Below are positions 40,606 through 49,858 of a stretch of DNA of 64,000 bases, piece after piece. Below the pieces are notes generated by a model that saw only the letters and a list, made by a program, of their open reading frames with translations, ran no database searches and was not told the DNA's origin. Position 1 is the first letter of the stretch. Every line of letters begins with the position of its first letter. The translations under genes and the position numbers were made by a program. Origin of the DNA: Flavobacterium sp. NKUCC04_CG (GTDB lineage: Bacteria > Bacteroidota > Bacteroidia > Flavobacteriales > Flavobacteriaceae); assembly GCF_019345525.1 (NCBI RefSeq), contig NZ_JAHKRA010000003.1, forward strand, positions 1 through 64,000, in the 5' to 3' direction.

Positions 40606-40971
40606 TTAGTTTTGAGTATCGATAGATTGATTTTGCGAAACCGGAAAATCCTTTTCTACCTGACGTTCGAGTTGCTCCCTTCTCTTAAGTTGTTTTTCCA
40701 TCAACTTATCAATTTGCGTACGTTCCCATTTCTTATTCATAAACCGATTGACAATCAAAACGTTTATAGCATGTAAAACAAACAATAATGCCCAAATTGA
40801 AGTAGCCCATAAATACCATTTTACCGTGGTATCTTGAACCAAGTATTCGTTGGCTATATACAGAAAAATACTTCCTAAAATGAAAACTACAAAATGAAAG
40901 AAAAGTCTTTTCTTTTGCTTTACTCTGATACGAGCATCTTCATACAATTCGTGTTGCATTGGATCCATCAT
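40606..40971 (-). CDS. 2TM-domain membrane protein
   Basis: Small membrane protein of 121 residues of the 2TM family (PF13239). It has a basic cytoplasmic N-terminus (YEDARIRVKQKKRLFFHF), two helices at about 25-43 and 53-73, then a charged C-terminus with WERTQIDKLMEK. The 2TM domain is common in Bacteroidota, alone or fused to histidine kinases; its role is unknown. The gene is locked between thyA (25 bp) and folA (11 bp). A second ATG follows immediately, so the start may be one codon later. Confidence 0.88.
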   Translation of the reverse strand: MMDPMQHELYEDARIRVKQKKRLFFHFVVFILGSIFLYIANEYLVQDTTVKWYLWATSIWALLFVLHAINVLIVNRFMNKKWERTQIDKLMEKQLKRREQLERQVEKDFPVSQNQSIDTQN

Positions 40972-40996
40972 GATTGAAAAAATTTAAAATGAATAA

Positions 40997-41821
40997 TTAT
41001 ACGGAAACCGCTCCTTTAATAGCGGGATAAGGGTCGTAATTCTCTAAAATAAAATCTTCAAATTTAAAGGAGAAAATATCTTTTACCTCTGGATTTATTT
41101 TCATAAAAGGAAGGGCTTTGGGCTCACGTGACAACTGTAAATCAACTTGTTCTATATGATTATTATATATATGAACATCTCCAAAAGTATGTATGAAATC
41201 TCCGTACTCTAAGTCACAAACTTGAGCTACCATCATGGCAAACAAAGCATAGGATGCAATGTTAAACGGCACGCCTAAAAACACATCAGCACTACGCTGA
41301 TACAACTGGCAAGATAATTTTCCATCAGCTACATAAAACTGAAAAAAGGAGTGGCAAGGAGGCAATGCCGCTTTTCCGTTTGCCACGTTTTCAGAAAAAC
41401 TTACCGAAGTGTCTGGCATGACACTTGGATTCCAAGCAGTAACCATCATTCTTCTACTGTTTGGATTGGTTTTAATGGTATCAATAACCTCTTTAATTTG
41501 GTCAATTCCCTCACCGTTCCAATTTCTCCACTGAAAACCATATACCGGTCCTAAATCACCGTTTTCATCGGCCCATTCGTCCCAAATTTTAACACCGTTT
41601 TCTTTTAAATAAGCTATATTAGTATCTCCCTTCAAAAACCATAAAAGCTCATGAATAATTGATTTTAAATGCACTTTTTTGGTGGTTACTAACGGAAATC
41701 CCTCACTTAGATCAAACCGCATTTGATACCCAAAAATACTTTTAGTACCCGTTCCAGTTCGGTCGCCTTTTTGAGTACCGCGTTCAACCACTTCCTTAAC
41801 TAAATCTAAATATTGTTTCAT
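40997..41821 (-). CDS. thyA: Thymidylate synthase
   Basis: Folate-dependent enzyme of 274 residues that makes dTMP from dUMP. The nucleophile is Cys156 in [11 protein letters not shown]. Other landmarks are [11 protein letters not shown] at 21-31, [39 protein letters not shown] and HIYNNHIEQ. It is adjacent to folA, which recycles its dihydrofolate product. The bifunctional nuclease gene lies 84 bp upstream in the same direction. Confidence 0.98.
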   Translation of the reverse strand: MKQYLDLVKEVVERGTQKGDRTGTGTKSIFGYQMRFDLSEGFPLVTTKKVHLKSIIHELLWFLKGDTNIAYLKENGVKIWDEWADENGDLGPVYGFQWRNWNGEGIDQIKEVIDTIKTNPNSRRMMVTAWNPSVMPDTSVSFSENVANGKAALPPCHSFFQFYVADGKLSCQLYQRSADVFLGVPFNIASYALFAMMVAQVCDLEYGDFIHTFGDVHIYNNHIEQVDLQLSREPKALPFMKINPEVKDIFSFKFEDFILENYDPYPAIKGAVSV

Positions 41822-41905
41822 ATGTAGATACTATTTGTTTTTTACGGTTTATCTGCCCGTTATATCCCTGTGATTGTTTCGCCAATACGAAACAGCATTC
41901 TATTG

Positions 41906-42529
41906 TTACAATTCTCTTTTCGAAACTTCGTCTCGCAACTTTGCCGCCTTTTCATAGTCTTCTTTCTGAACAGCATTTTCAAGAAGTTCATACAATTCAG
42001 ACAAACTGTAATGAGCATAGTCACCAGCCTTAACTACGGTTTCGTTACGCGTCTCATTTTCAATAGCAGTATCTTCCTCCAAAGGCCCCTCTGATTGCAT
42101 CTCATCTAAAGGTGATGACTTTAATATAATTCCCGCTTTATCCAATATATTCTTATAGGTAAAAATAGGTGCATAAAAACGAATAGCCAAAGCTATTGCA
42201 TCCGAAGTTCTAGCATCAATAATCTCTTCTATACCGTCGCGTTCACAAATAATACTCGAAAAGAAAATACCGTCCACTAATTTATGAATGATGACCTGCT
42301 TAACAACTATATCGAATCGGTCGGCAAAATTTTTAAACAAATCATGGGTCAACGGACGCGGAGGTTTAATCTCTTTCTCGATTGCAATAGCAATCGATTG
42401 CGCCTCAAAGGCCCCTATAACAATCGGCAACTTCCTTTCACCTTCTACTTCATTCAAAATCAAAGCATAAGCTCCATTCTGAGTATGGCTATATGAAATA
42501 CCTTTTATACTAAGCTTTACTAAACTCAT
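41906..42529 (-). CDS. Bifunctional nuclease family protein with UVR-type tail
   Basis: Protein of 207 residues. The BFN/DUF151 domain at about 1-140 (LPIVIGAFEAQSIAIAIE, DARTSDAIALAIR) is named after a plant nuclease with DNase and RNase activity; bacterial functions are little studied. After an acidic linker, the C-terminal UVR-like helical pair (ENAVQKEDYEKAAKLRDEV, about 180-200) resembles the UvrB/UvrC interaction motif. It may head the leftward thymidylate operon. No promoter box is clear in the 22 bp before the preceding terminator stem. Confidence 0.88.
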   Translation of the reverse strand: MSLVKLSIKGISYSHTQNGAYALILNEVEGERKLPIVIGAFEAQSIAIAIEKEIKPPRPLTHDLFKNFADRFDIVVKQVIIHKLVDGIFFSSIICERDGIEEIIDARTSDAIALAIRFYAPIFTYKNILDKAGIILKSSPLDEMQSEGPLEEDTAIENETRNETVVKAGDYAHYSLSELYELLENAVQKEDYEKAAKLRDEVSKREL

Positions 42530-42551
42530 AGTTATTATTTATAATCACAAC

Positions 42552-42598
42552 AAGGGCTGTCTAACAAAGATAGCAATTTCTTCATTTAGACAGCCCTT
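42552..42598 (-). terminator. Terminator after etfA
   Basis: AAGGGCTGTCTAA pairs with TTTAGACAGCCCTT around a loop of about 20 nt. It lies between etfA and the bifunctional nuclease gene. Confidence 0.7.
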
Positions 42599-42620
42599 TT
42601 ATATAAGACTAAATCAAAAT

Positions 42621-43589
42621 CTAAGCATTCTTAGCTTTGAATTCTTTTAGTTTTTCAATTAATTTCGGAACAATTTCAAAAGCATCTCCTACCACACCAT
42701 AGTCCGCCACTTTAAAGAAAGGCGCTTCTGGATCTGAATTGATAACCACTTTTACTTTAGAAGCATTAATACCTGCAATATGTTGAATTGCTCCAGAAAT
42801 TCCAACAGCAATATACAAATTAGCAGCCACAGGCTTCCCGGTTTGCCCAACGTGTTCTTCATGAGGTCTCCAATCCAAATCAGATACCGGTTTAGAACAA
42901 GCCGTAGCCGCACCTAAAACAGTCGCCAATTCTTCAATCATTCCCCAATTCTCAGGTCCTTTTAATCCACGTCCTGCAGAAACCACTATATCCGCATCTG
43001 CAATCGTTACTTTACCTGTTGTTTTTTCAACACTTTCTACCGTTAAGGTAAAATCAGCATTGTTTAAAGATGGTGAAAAATCTTCCGTTACAGCAGCGCC
43101 ATTAGCCTCTACTAAACCGAATGAATTTTTCCCGATAGCAATCACCTTAACCTCTGAATTGATTTCCGTATGATTAAATGCCTTGTTGGAAAAAGCAGTT
43201 CTTTTAACCACAAAAGGATTTGTGCTTTCTGGCAAAGCCACAACATTAGATGCATATCCTGCATCCAAACCAACAGACAAAATCGGAGCCAAATATAAAC
43301 TGTCTGTCGTTGAAGACAAAACCACTAATTTTGTTCCCTCTTTCTGAGCTGCCTGTTTAACAACGTCGGCATAAGCTTTGGCATTAAAAGATTTTAACTG
43401 CTCGTTAGTTACTTTTAAAACCTTATCTACACCGTAGCTAGCCAATTCGCTAACATCTGCTATATTTACAGTAACAGCCGTAACCGTAGTATTCATCGTT
43501 TCTGCTACTTTTTTAGCATAAGACGCCAGCTCTAAAGCTACTTTTTTAAATTTTCCTTCTGCTGATTCAGCATATATTAAAATAGACAT
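42621..43589 (-). CDS. etfA: Electron transfer flavoprotein, alpha subunit
   Basis: FAD-carrying subunit of 322 residues of the ETF heterodimer that takes electrons from acyl-CoA and other dehydrogenases. The N-terminal ETF fold is followed by the C-terminal FAD domain (about 195-320), with GRGLKGPENWGMIEEL, the DLDWRPHEEHVGQTGKPV stretch, GISGAIQHIAG and NSDPEAPFFKVADYGVVGD, all diagnostic. The etfB gene precedes it by 46 bp. ETF-QO is not in the window. Confidence 0.97.
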   Translation of the reverse strand: MSILIYAESAEGKFKKVALELASYAKKVAETMNTTVTAVTVNIADVSELASYGVDKVLKVTNEQLKSFNAKAYADVVKQAAQKEGTKLVVLSSTTDSLYLAPILSVGLDAGYASNVVALPESTNPFVVKRTAFSNKAFNHTEINSEVKVIAIGKNSFGLVEANGAAVTEDFSPSLNNADFTLTVESVEKTTGKVTIADADIVVSAGRGLKGPENWGMIEELATVLGAATACSKPVSDLDWRPHEEHVGQTGKPVAANLYIAVGISGAIQHIAGINASKVKVVINSDPEAPFFKVADYGVVGDAFEIVPKLIEKLKEFKAKNA

Positions 43590-43635
43590 ATCTACAATTT
43601 TAATGATGGTATAATTATTTTTTACTAAATTTAGA

Positions 43636-44382
43636 TTAGATTACTTTTGCCTCGTTATGCAACAAGTTTACCAATTCATCCAAATTGTCTGCGCTTACCA
43701 ATTTTACAGCTGATTTAGGAGCCGGTTTTTCAAATCGGATTGCTTTTGTAGCAGCAACTGCTCCTACCGGTTCTACTATCGTTAAGGCTTTCGTTCTTGC
43801 CGTCATGATACCTCTCATATTCGGGATTCTCAAGTCTTTTTCTTCAACAATTCCCTTTTGTCCACCCACTACTAAAGGCAGGTTTACACGTATCGTTTCT
43901 TTACCTCCATCTATTTCTCTGATGGCTTTTGCTGAAGTACCCTCTACCTCTAAACCAATACAAGAACTTACAAAATCAAATCCTAAAAGAGAAGCTAACA
44001 TTCCAGGAACCATTGCTCCATTATAATCTAAAGACTCTTTTCCAGCGATTACTAAATCAAAAGATCCGTTTTTAACTACTTCTGCCAATTGTTTAGCAAC
44101 AAACAAACCGTCTGTAGGAACTGCATTTACACGAATCGCTTCGTCTGCTCCAATTGCCAATGCTTTTCTAAGTGTAGCCTCCGTTTCTGGTCCACCAACA
44201 TTAACAACAGTTACCTGAGCTCCTTGTTGCTCTTTAAACCAAATTGCACGTGTCAAACCAAACTCATCATTGGGATTCACAACAAATTGAACACCATTAG
44301 TATCAAATTCTGAATCTCCATTCACAAAATTAATCTTGGAAGTAGTATCAGGCACATGGCTGATGCAAACTAATATTTTCAT
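43636..44382 (-). CDS. etfB: Electron transfer flavoprotein, beta subunit
   Basis: AMP-binding beta subunit of the ETF heterodimer, 248 residues. Characteristic segments are NPNDEFGLTRAIW near residue 36, DLVIAGKESLDYNGAMVPGMLASLLG in the middle, and LPLVVGGQKGIVEEKDLRIPNMRGIM (the beta-subunit signature). It is the first gene of the etfB-etfA pair. Only a near-consensus -7 box (TATTTTCG) is seen upstream on this strand. Confidence 0.97.
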   Translation of the reverse strand: MKILVCISHVPDTTSKINFVNGDSEFDTNGVQFVVNPNDEFGLTRAIWFKEQQGAQVTVVNVGGPETEATLRKALAIGADEAIRVNAVPTDGLFVAKQLAEVVKNGSFDLVIAGKESLDYNGAMVPGMLASLLGFDFVSSCIGLEVEGTSAKAIREIDGGKETIRVNLPLVVGGQKGIVEEKDLRIPNMRGIMTARTKALTIVEPVGAVAATKAIRFEKPAPKSAVKLVSADNLDELVNLLHNEAKVI

Positions 44383-44748
44383 TATATATACGTTTATGTG
44401 TTTTACAATTTTCTAGGAACGAAAATAATAATTTATTTTTAAATATTTACTATGCAAGCATACAAAATGTTTTTAAAAGTCTTTTTTCTCCCTAGTCTAA
44501 GGCCAATTATTGCTCGTCTGAACTTTGTTAAATCATCCTTTTTACTCAATCCGATTTTAGCTAGCCCTGTCCTTGTTATTTTAATATACGACAAATAATC
44601 GAGATAAACTACAATAAACCAACATTTGTCTTGCTTTTCAATTATAAAAAACCTTAAAAAAACGTTGTTTCACCAATGCTTTTTCGTTCTTAATTCGAGA
44701 AAACGCGCTTTTGAACTCTTACTATTAAGAGCGAGTGATATGCCTACG
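44383..44748. other. Divergent intergenic region between etfB and pdhB
   Basis: AT-rich region without a convincing gene. A frame at 44452-44598 would encode 48 hydrophobic residues but has no promoter or recognisable features. An inverted repeat, CTCTTA-CTAT-TAAGAG (44716-44731), precedes the pdhB promoter and could be a regulator site or coincidence. Confidence 0.4.
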
Positions 44749-44787
44749 TATATTTGTAGGAATAATTAATAAATTTATTTATTTTTG
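44749..44787 (+). promoter_or_regulatory. Promoter region of pdhB
   Basis: Two exact -7 boxes: TATATTTG (44749-44756) and TATTTTTG (44780-44787). The TTTG end of the first lies 23 bp before the second and could serve as its -33 box. The start codon follows 32 bp after the second box. Confidence 0.6.
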
Positions 44788-44819
44788 TCAACCTTATAAA
44801 TTACGGAAACAGAAAAATT

Positions 44820-45797
44820 ATGAGAACGATTCAATTTAGAGAAGCGATATGTGAAGCGATGAGCGAGGAAATGCGCCGCGACGAAACGATATATTTAATG
44901 GGAGAAGAAGTTGCAGAATACAACGGAGCATATAAAGCTTCTAAGGGTATGCTCGATGAATTCGGACCAAAAAGAGTTATTGATACTCCAATTGCAGAAT
45001 TGGGATTTGCTGGAATAGCTGTAGGATCTGCCATGAATGGCAATCGTCCTATTGTTGAGTTTATGACGTTCAATTTCTCGTTAGTTGGAATCGATCAAAT
45101 TATCAATAATGCCGCAAAAATGCGTCAGATGTCTGGAGGACAATTCCCGATGCCGATTGTATTTAGAGGCCCAACTGCTTCGGCAGGTCAATTAGGAGCT
45201 ACGCATTCTCAAGCTTTTGAAAACTGGTTTGCAAACACACCGGGACTAAAAGTAGTCGTACCATCTAATCCATATGACGCTAAAGGACTTTTAAAAGCGG
45301 CAATTCGCGATAATGATCCTGTGATTTTCATGGAATCGGAACAAATGTATGGTGACAAGGGAGAAGTACCAGAAGGAGAATACATCATACCGCTTGGCGT
45401 AGCCGAAGTAAAAATGGAAGGAACCGATGTAACAATTGTTTCTTTTGGAAAAATCATCAAAGAAGCTTACATCGCTGCTGAAGCCTTGGCTAAAGAAGGG
45501 ATTTCATGTGAGGTTATCGACTTGAGAACCGTTCGCCCAATGGATCATGCTACGATTTTAAAATCGGTAAAAAAGACCAACCGTTTGGTGGTTCTAGAGG
45601 AAGCCTGGCCATTTGGAAGTGTTGCTTCAGAAATCACTTATATAGTGCAAGAGCAAGCTTTTGATTATTTAGATGCTCCTATTCAAAGAATTACTACAGC
45701 AGACACACCTGCTCCTTATTCACCGGAACTTCTTAGAGAATGGTTACCCAATTCTCAAGACGTCATTAAAGCGGTGAAAAAAGTAGCTTACAAATAG
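44820..45797 (+). CDS. pdhB: Pyruvate dehydrogenase E1 component, beta subunit
   Basis: Beta subunit of 325 residues of a two-subunit E1 (alpha2beta2), which with E1-alpha decarboxylates pyruvate using thiamine diphosphate. Seen are EAICEAMSEEMRRDETIYLMGEEV at the N-terminus with the cofactor-contacting Glu, DTPIAELGFAGIAVGSAMNG, FRGPTASAGQLGATHSQ, and the C-terminal transketolase domain with VIDLRTVRPMDHATILKSVKKTNRLVVLEE. E1-alpha and E2 genes are not adjacent. Substrate could be another 2-oxo acid, but the close fit to PdhB supports pyruvate. Confidence 0.93.
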   Translation: MRTIQFREAICEAMSEEMRRDETIYLMGEEVAEYNGAYKASKGMLDEFGPKRVIDTPIAELGFAGIAVGSAMNGNRPIVEFMTFNFSLVGIDQIINNAAKMRQMSGGQFPMPIVFRGPTASAGQLGATHSQAFENWFANTPGLKVVVPSNPYDAKGLLKAAIRDNDPVIFMESEQMYGDKGEVPEGEYIIPLGVAEVKMEGTDVTIVSFGKIIKEAYIAAEALAKEGISCEVIDLRTVRPMDHATILKSVKKTNRLVVLEEAWPFGSVASEITYIVQEQAFDYLDAPIQRITTADTPAPYSPELLREWLPNSQDVIKAVKKVAYK

Positions 45798-45816
45798 CAA
45801 AATTAGATTATCTTTG

Positions 45817-45845
45817 AACTCCATCTTACAGATGGAGTTTTTTTA
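45817..45845 (+). terminator. Terminator after pdhB
   Basis: ACTCCATCT pairs perfectly with AGATGGAGT around TAC, followed by seven or more T residues, 20 bp after the pdhB stop. Confidence 0.85.
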
Positions 45846-45856
45846 TTGCTACAACT

Positions 45857-48340
45857 ATGAAAAAGGTAATTATCGTACTCATCATTGCTTTTTGTTGTCC
45901 TCTTTTTTTACAGGCCCAAACAAAAGCCAGCGGACAAATTAAAGATAAAAACAATGAAGCCGTCCCCTACTCCAGCGTTTATTTTAAAAATTCCACTCAA
46001 GGTGTTATCGCCAATGAATCGGGAAAATTCTATCTTGAATCTCAAAAAGATTACGACACCTTAGTCGTTAGCTTTATCGGGTATAAAACCAAAGAAATTT
46101 TACTTCCAAAAAACACCAATCTGGATCTAAAGGTCACTTTAGAGGAAGATAATATGTTGTCAGAAGTAAAGATTTACACAGGAAAAACTTCAAAGAAAGA
46201 CAATCCTGCCCTGGACATCTTACGTAAAATCTGGGCTCGTAAAAAGCAAAATGGCCTTCATATGTTTAAACAATATGAATACGATAAATACGAAAAGGTA
46301 GAATTTGACATGAACTCTATCGACAGTGCCTTTACCAAAAAGAGAATCTTTAAGGGCATGGAGTTTATCTTTGACCATATAGACACTTCGAGCATTACAG
46401 GAAAAACCTACTTACCAATTTTTATCAACGAAAGAATCAGTAAGGTTTACGGCGATAATGTACGTTCTAAAAACATTGAAAAAACCACCGCGAATAAAAA
46501 CTCTGGTTTTAACACCAACCAACACATTATTGCATTTATCAAAGACTTGTATGCCGACTACGATATTTACAACAATTACCTTAAGTTTTTTGACAAGGAT
46601 TTTGTAAGTCCTTTATCCCGAACAGGAATTAATGTTTACAATTATATATTGGCAGATAGTGCTTATATAGACAACAAATGGTGTTACAATATTGTTTACT
46701 ATCCTCGTCGAAAAAACGAACTAACTTTTAAAGGAGATTTTTGGGTTAATGACAGCACCTTTGCCATTAAAAAAATCAATTTAGAAGCGAGTAAGGGAGC
46801 CAATATCAACTGGGTAAAAGACATTTATATCGAACAAGAGTTTGACGTATTGAACGACTCAGTCTTTTTATTGACTAAAGATTATATGATGTCTGATTTT
46901 AGTCTTTCGAAAAAGGAAAAATCCAAAGGAGTATATGGAAAGCGAACCACCATCTACCGAGACCATGTATTTGACCAACCCAAAGAAGAAAAATTTTATA
47001 AAGAGGAGGTCAACGATTACAACGAATCCATCTATACCAAATCGGATGAGTTTTGGCAAGAATACCGGTTTGAACCTTTGAGTAAGGATGAGTTAGGTAT
47101 CTACAAGATGCTCGACACCTTGCAAACGGTTAAGCGTTTTAAACAACTCTTTTCAATTGGAACTGTACTCGCAAGCGAATATATACAAATAGGCAAATTT
47201 GACTATGGCCCTATTTTCTCTTCCTTTGGATATAATGACGTAGAAGGCATTCGACTACGTACAGGTGGGAGAACATACTTTGGACCTAACGACAAATGGC
47301 GTCTAGAAGGCTATACTGCTTATGGATTTAAAGATGGACAAATTAAATATGGTATTTCCGGTAAAATCTTATTAGATACACCAAATCGACTTATACTGTT
47401 TGCTGGAAATAGACGCGACATCGAACAGATTGGCGTTAGCCTTACAGAAACCAACGATATCTTAGGGCGAAGTTTTGCTTCGAGTTCTCTGTTTGCCAGT
47501 GGTGATAATTCCAAGTTAACCTCGATAAATTTATCTTCTATAGGGCTGGAAATTGAACCTGTTAAAAATTTAAAATTCACTTCTACTTTTACTTATAGAA
47601 CTTTAAAATCTGCTTCAGAAACTTTTAGTTTAGATTATTATACAGACAAGGAAAACGACATTACCAAGAGTGATGTTACCCAATCTGAAGTGAGCATGGC
47701 TATCGATTATACTCCAAATAAACGAACGATTGGCGTTGGCGTTGACCGTACGGATGTCGATCAAAATTACGCCCATGTATTTCTAAAATACAGTCAGGGC
47801 TTACAAGGTGTTTTCGATAGTGATTTCGACTATCAACGACTCCAATTATATTATAGACAACCGTTACTTCTCGGTGGATTTGGTCGATTGACCTCTACTT
47901 TTGAAGCGGGAAAAACCTTTGGAGAAGTACCTTTGGGCTTGCTAAACGTGATACCGGGTAACCAGTCTTACTTTTTGATTGAGAACGCCTACAGTTTAAT
48001 GAGTTATTACGAGTTTGTAACCGATGAATACTTATCGCTTCACTTTGAACACAATTTCAATGGTCGTTTATTCTCTAGAATACCTCTTTTAAGAGATTTA
48101 AACCTTAGGGAAATTATTGGAATAAGAGGTGTTTATGGTCGAATTTCCGATGAGAACAAAGCCCTTAATGCTTCCAACATAACTTATAGAGCACCTGAAG
48201 ATGTATATTGGGAATACCATGCTGGTGTTGGAAATATATTTAAATTCTTTAGAATAGATTTTTCTTGGAGAGGCAGCTACCTCGACCTGCCCGATGCTAA
48301 ACGCTTTGGCATCAAAGGATCTTTTGGCTTCTATTTCTAA
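45857..48340 (+). CDS. DUF5686 outer-membrane protein with carboxypeptidase-like regulatory domain
   Basis: Exported protein of 827 residues. A signal peptide ends near FLQAQ (residue 21). A CarboxypepD_reg-like beta-sandwich (about 23-105) is followed by the DUF5686 region (KKDNPALDILRKIWARKKQN, LPIFINERISKVYGDN) and a C-terminal part rich in aromatic-ended strands, consistent with an outer-membrane barrel ending in GFYF. The family is widespread in Bacteroidota, often with more than one copy per genome, and its role is unknown. It is not a SusC, since plug-domain motifs are missing. Only 11 bp separate it from the pdhB terminator, so its promoter is not obvious. Confidence 0.88.
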   Translation: MKKVIIVLIIAFCCPLFLQAQTKASGQIKDKNNEAVPYSSVYFKNSTQGVIANESGKFYLESQKDYDTLVVSFIGYKTKEILLPKNTNLDLKVTLEEDNMLSEVKIYTGKTSKKDNPALDILRKIWARKKQNGLHMFKQYEYDKYEKVEFDMNSIDSAFTKKRIFKGMEFIFDHIDTSSITGKTYLPIFINERISKVYGDNVRSKNIEKTTANKNSGFNTNQHIIAFIKDLYADYDIYNNYLKFFDKDFVSPLSRTGINVYNYILADSAYIDNKWCYNIVYYPRRKNELTFKGDFWVNDSTFAIKKINLEASKGANINWVKDIYIEQEFDVLNDSVFLLTKDYMMSDFSLSKKEKSKGVYGKRTTIYRDHVFDQPKEEKFYKEEVNDYNESIYTKSDEFWQEYRFEPLSKDELGIYKMLDTLQTVKRFKQLFSIGTVLASEYIQIGKFDYGPIFSSFGYNDVEGIRLRTGGRTYFGPNDKWRLEGYTAYGFKDGQIKYGISGKILLDTPNRLILFAGNRRDIEQIGVSLTETNDILGRSFASSSLFASGDNSKLTSINLSSIGLEIEPVKNLKFTSTFTYRTLKSASETFSLDYYTDKENDITKSDVTQSEVSMAIDYTPNKRTIGVGVDRTDVDQNYAHVFLKYSQGLQGVFDSDFDYQRLQLYYRQPLLLGGFGRLTSTFEAGKTFGEVPLGLLNVIPGNQSYFLIENAYSLMSYYEFVTDEYLSLHFEHNFNGRLFSRIPLLRDLNLREIIGIRGVYGRISDENKALNASNITYRAPEDVYWEYHAGVGNIFKFFRIDFSWRGSYLDLPDAKRFGIKGSFGFYF

Positions 48341-48366
48341 CAATTTGCTAATAATGGCTTTAAAGC

Positions 48367-48397
48367 TTGCTATAAAGTAGGATTTGACTTATTTTTG
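48367..48397 (+). promoter_or_regulatory. Promoter of ppa
   Basis: -33 TTG (48367-48369), 20-bp spacer and exact -7 box TATTTTTG (48390-48397), a textbook Bacteroidota promoter. It lies 38 bp before the ppa start codon. Confidence 0.75.
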
Positions 48398-48435
48398 CAC
48401 TCCAATTATCAGAAGAAGAAATAAAGACATTACTT

Positions 48436-48966
48436 ATGAATAATAATTTTGAAAGTTTCGATGCATTTGTCGAAATCCCTACAGGAAGTAGAAATAAATA
48501 CGAATACGATTTTGACCTTAAGAGATTGCGTTTTGACCGTCTTTTATATTCTGCTATGAGATATCCGGCTGACTATGGTTTTATTCCAGAAACCTTAGCT
48601 TTAGATGGAGATCCATTGGATGTTTTGGTTATGGTAACAGAACCTACTATTCCTGGATTGGTAGTTGAAGTTAAACCCGTAGGTATTTTCTATATGGAAG
48701 ACGATAAAGGACCGGATGAAAAAATCCTTTGTGTACCGGTATCGGATCCCATTATGAATAAATTAAACGACATACAAGATGTAAATGAACACTTCAAAAA
48801 AGAAGTAGAACATTTCTTCCAAGTTTATAAAGATTTAGAAAATAAAAAAGTTATCACAAACGGTTTCGGAGACAAAGCCGCAGCCATTGCAATGATTAAG
48901 GAATGTACTGATCGTTTTGACAATCTGGAAAACAAACCAGAAGGTCTATTCAGTATCCGCTTCTAG
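48436..48966 (+). CDS. ppa: Inorganic pyrophosphatase
   Basis: Family I soluble pyrophosphatase of 176 residues that hydrolyses PPi to drive biosynthesis. EIPTGSRNKYEYD near the start carries the Lys/Arg substrate contacts. RYPADYGFIPETLALDGDPLDVLV contains the metal-binding DxxPxD-type signature. DDKGPDEKILCVP and the C-terminal helix are also typical. The gene is monocistronic, with a full promoter and a terminator directly after. Confidence 0.97.
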   Translation: MNNNFESFDAFVEIPTGSRNKYEYDFDLKRLRFDRLLYSAMRYPADYGFIPETLALDGDPLDVLVMVTEPTIPGLVVEVKPVGIFYMEDDKGPDEKILCVPVSDPIMNKLNDIQDVNEHFKKEVEHFFQVYKDLENKKVITNGFGDKAAAIAMIKECTDRFDNLENKPEGLFSIRF

Positions 48967-48969
48967 TAA

Positions 48970-49003
48970 AAAAAAGCTGCCTCAAAAAAGGCGGCTTTTT
49001 TTA
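48970..49003 (+). terminator. Terminator after ppa
   Basis: AAAGCTGCC pairs with GGCGGCTTT (one G-T pair) around an 8-nt loop, followed by a T-run. Confidence 0.8.
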
Positions 49004-49078
49004 TAAAGTGCTAACGCGAATTACTAAATTGCACATCTGAGTACCAGGCTAATTATTATTAATTAATTACTATCAAAA

Positions 49079-49642
49079 ATGATCATAAGAGCTGCAAAAA
49101 TGGACGATCACGACATTGTTCCCGAATTGATGTTGCAAGCAATGGAAGATATTGTTTTTACGTTTATTGGCAAAAACGACATCGAAGAAGCTATTCAATT
49201 TCTAACCCATTTTTTTCGTACTGAAAACAACCAATACAGCTACCAAAACACCTTTGTTGCCGTTGACGAGAATGAAGACATTTGGGGCTCTCTTACATGT
49301 TATGACGGAGGCAAACTAACCGAATTGAGAAAACCGGTATTGGAATATATGCAAAGCCGTTATGGTGTGGATTTGACCCCTGAAAATGAAACGGAAGCCG
49401 GCGAACTGTATTTAGACACCTTAGCAGTTGCTCCTAGCGCACAAGGTAAGGGTATCGGAAGCTCGTTAATTCAACACATCATCCAATACGCTAAGGACAA
49501 TGCTTTTAAACAAGTGGGATTATTAGTCGATTTCGAAAATCCACAGGCACAAAAGCTTTATGAGAGACTGGGCTTTAAGGCCAAAGAGACTCTAACCTTT
49601 GTCGGCGGTGAATATTACCATATGGTTTACAGCATAAAATAA
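49079..49642 (+). CDS. GNAT-family N-acetyltransferase
   Basis: Acetyl-CoA-dependent transferase of 187 residues. Motif A with the pyrophosphate-binding loop is LDTLAVAPSAQGKGIGSSLI, about residues 104-123. The C-terminal GLLVDFENPQAQKLYERLGF is the classical motif B. The acceptor is not predictable; targets in the family include amines, antibiotics, peptides and protein N-termini. The gene stands alone before a strong terminator. TAAATTGC upstream resembles but does not match the -7 consensus. Confidence 0.9.
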   Translation: MIIRAAKMDDHDIVPELMLQAMEDIVFTFIGKNDIEEAIQFLTHFFRTENNQYSYQNTFVAVDENEDIWGSLTCYDGGKLTELRKPVLEYMQSRYGVDLTPENETEAGELYLDTLAVAPSAQGKGIGSSLIQHIIQYAKDNAFKQVGLLVDFENPQAQKLYERLGFKAKETLTFVGGEYYHMVYSIK

Positions 49643-49652
49643 GCTTTACTAT

Positions 49653-49686
49653 AAAAATCCGTTAATCTATACCTTAACGGATTTTT
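49653..49686. terminator. Terminator after the GNAT gene
   Basis: AAAAATCCGTTAA pairs perfectly with TTAACGGATTTTT around an 8-nt loop. The following 150 bp to the ubiE promoter hold no gene. Confidence 0.85.
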
Positions 49687-49836
49687 GCATTTACACCAAT
49701 AATCCTTTGATAGGCCAATAATAAACCGCTAAGCCACCCGTTATCATCCTTAGTATTTACTCATATCTTTCAGAATAATTACGCTGTCTTAAGGGAATAT
49801 ACCCACGAGTCCGCAATCATATTTACAAAGAATACC

Positions 49837-49844
49837 TATATTTG
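49837..49844 (+). promoter_or_regulatory. -7 box for ubiE/menG
   Basis: TATATTTG, an exact TAnnTTTG match, 14 bp before the start codon, giving a very short leader. No -33 TTG at the usual distance. Confidence 0.6.
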
Positions 49845-49858
49845 TAAAAAATAGAAAA

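Noticed and set aside
42552-42598. Riboswitch upstream of the bifunctional nuclease gene
   Set aside because: A simple hairpin at the end of the etfA transcript explains it.
44452-44598. 48-codon hydrophobic reading frame upstream of pdhB
   Set aside because: No promoter box, no terminator, no recognisable features, in an AT-rich region where such frames are expected by chance.
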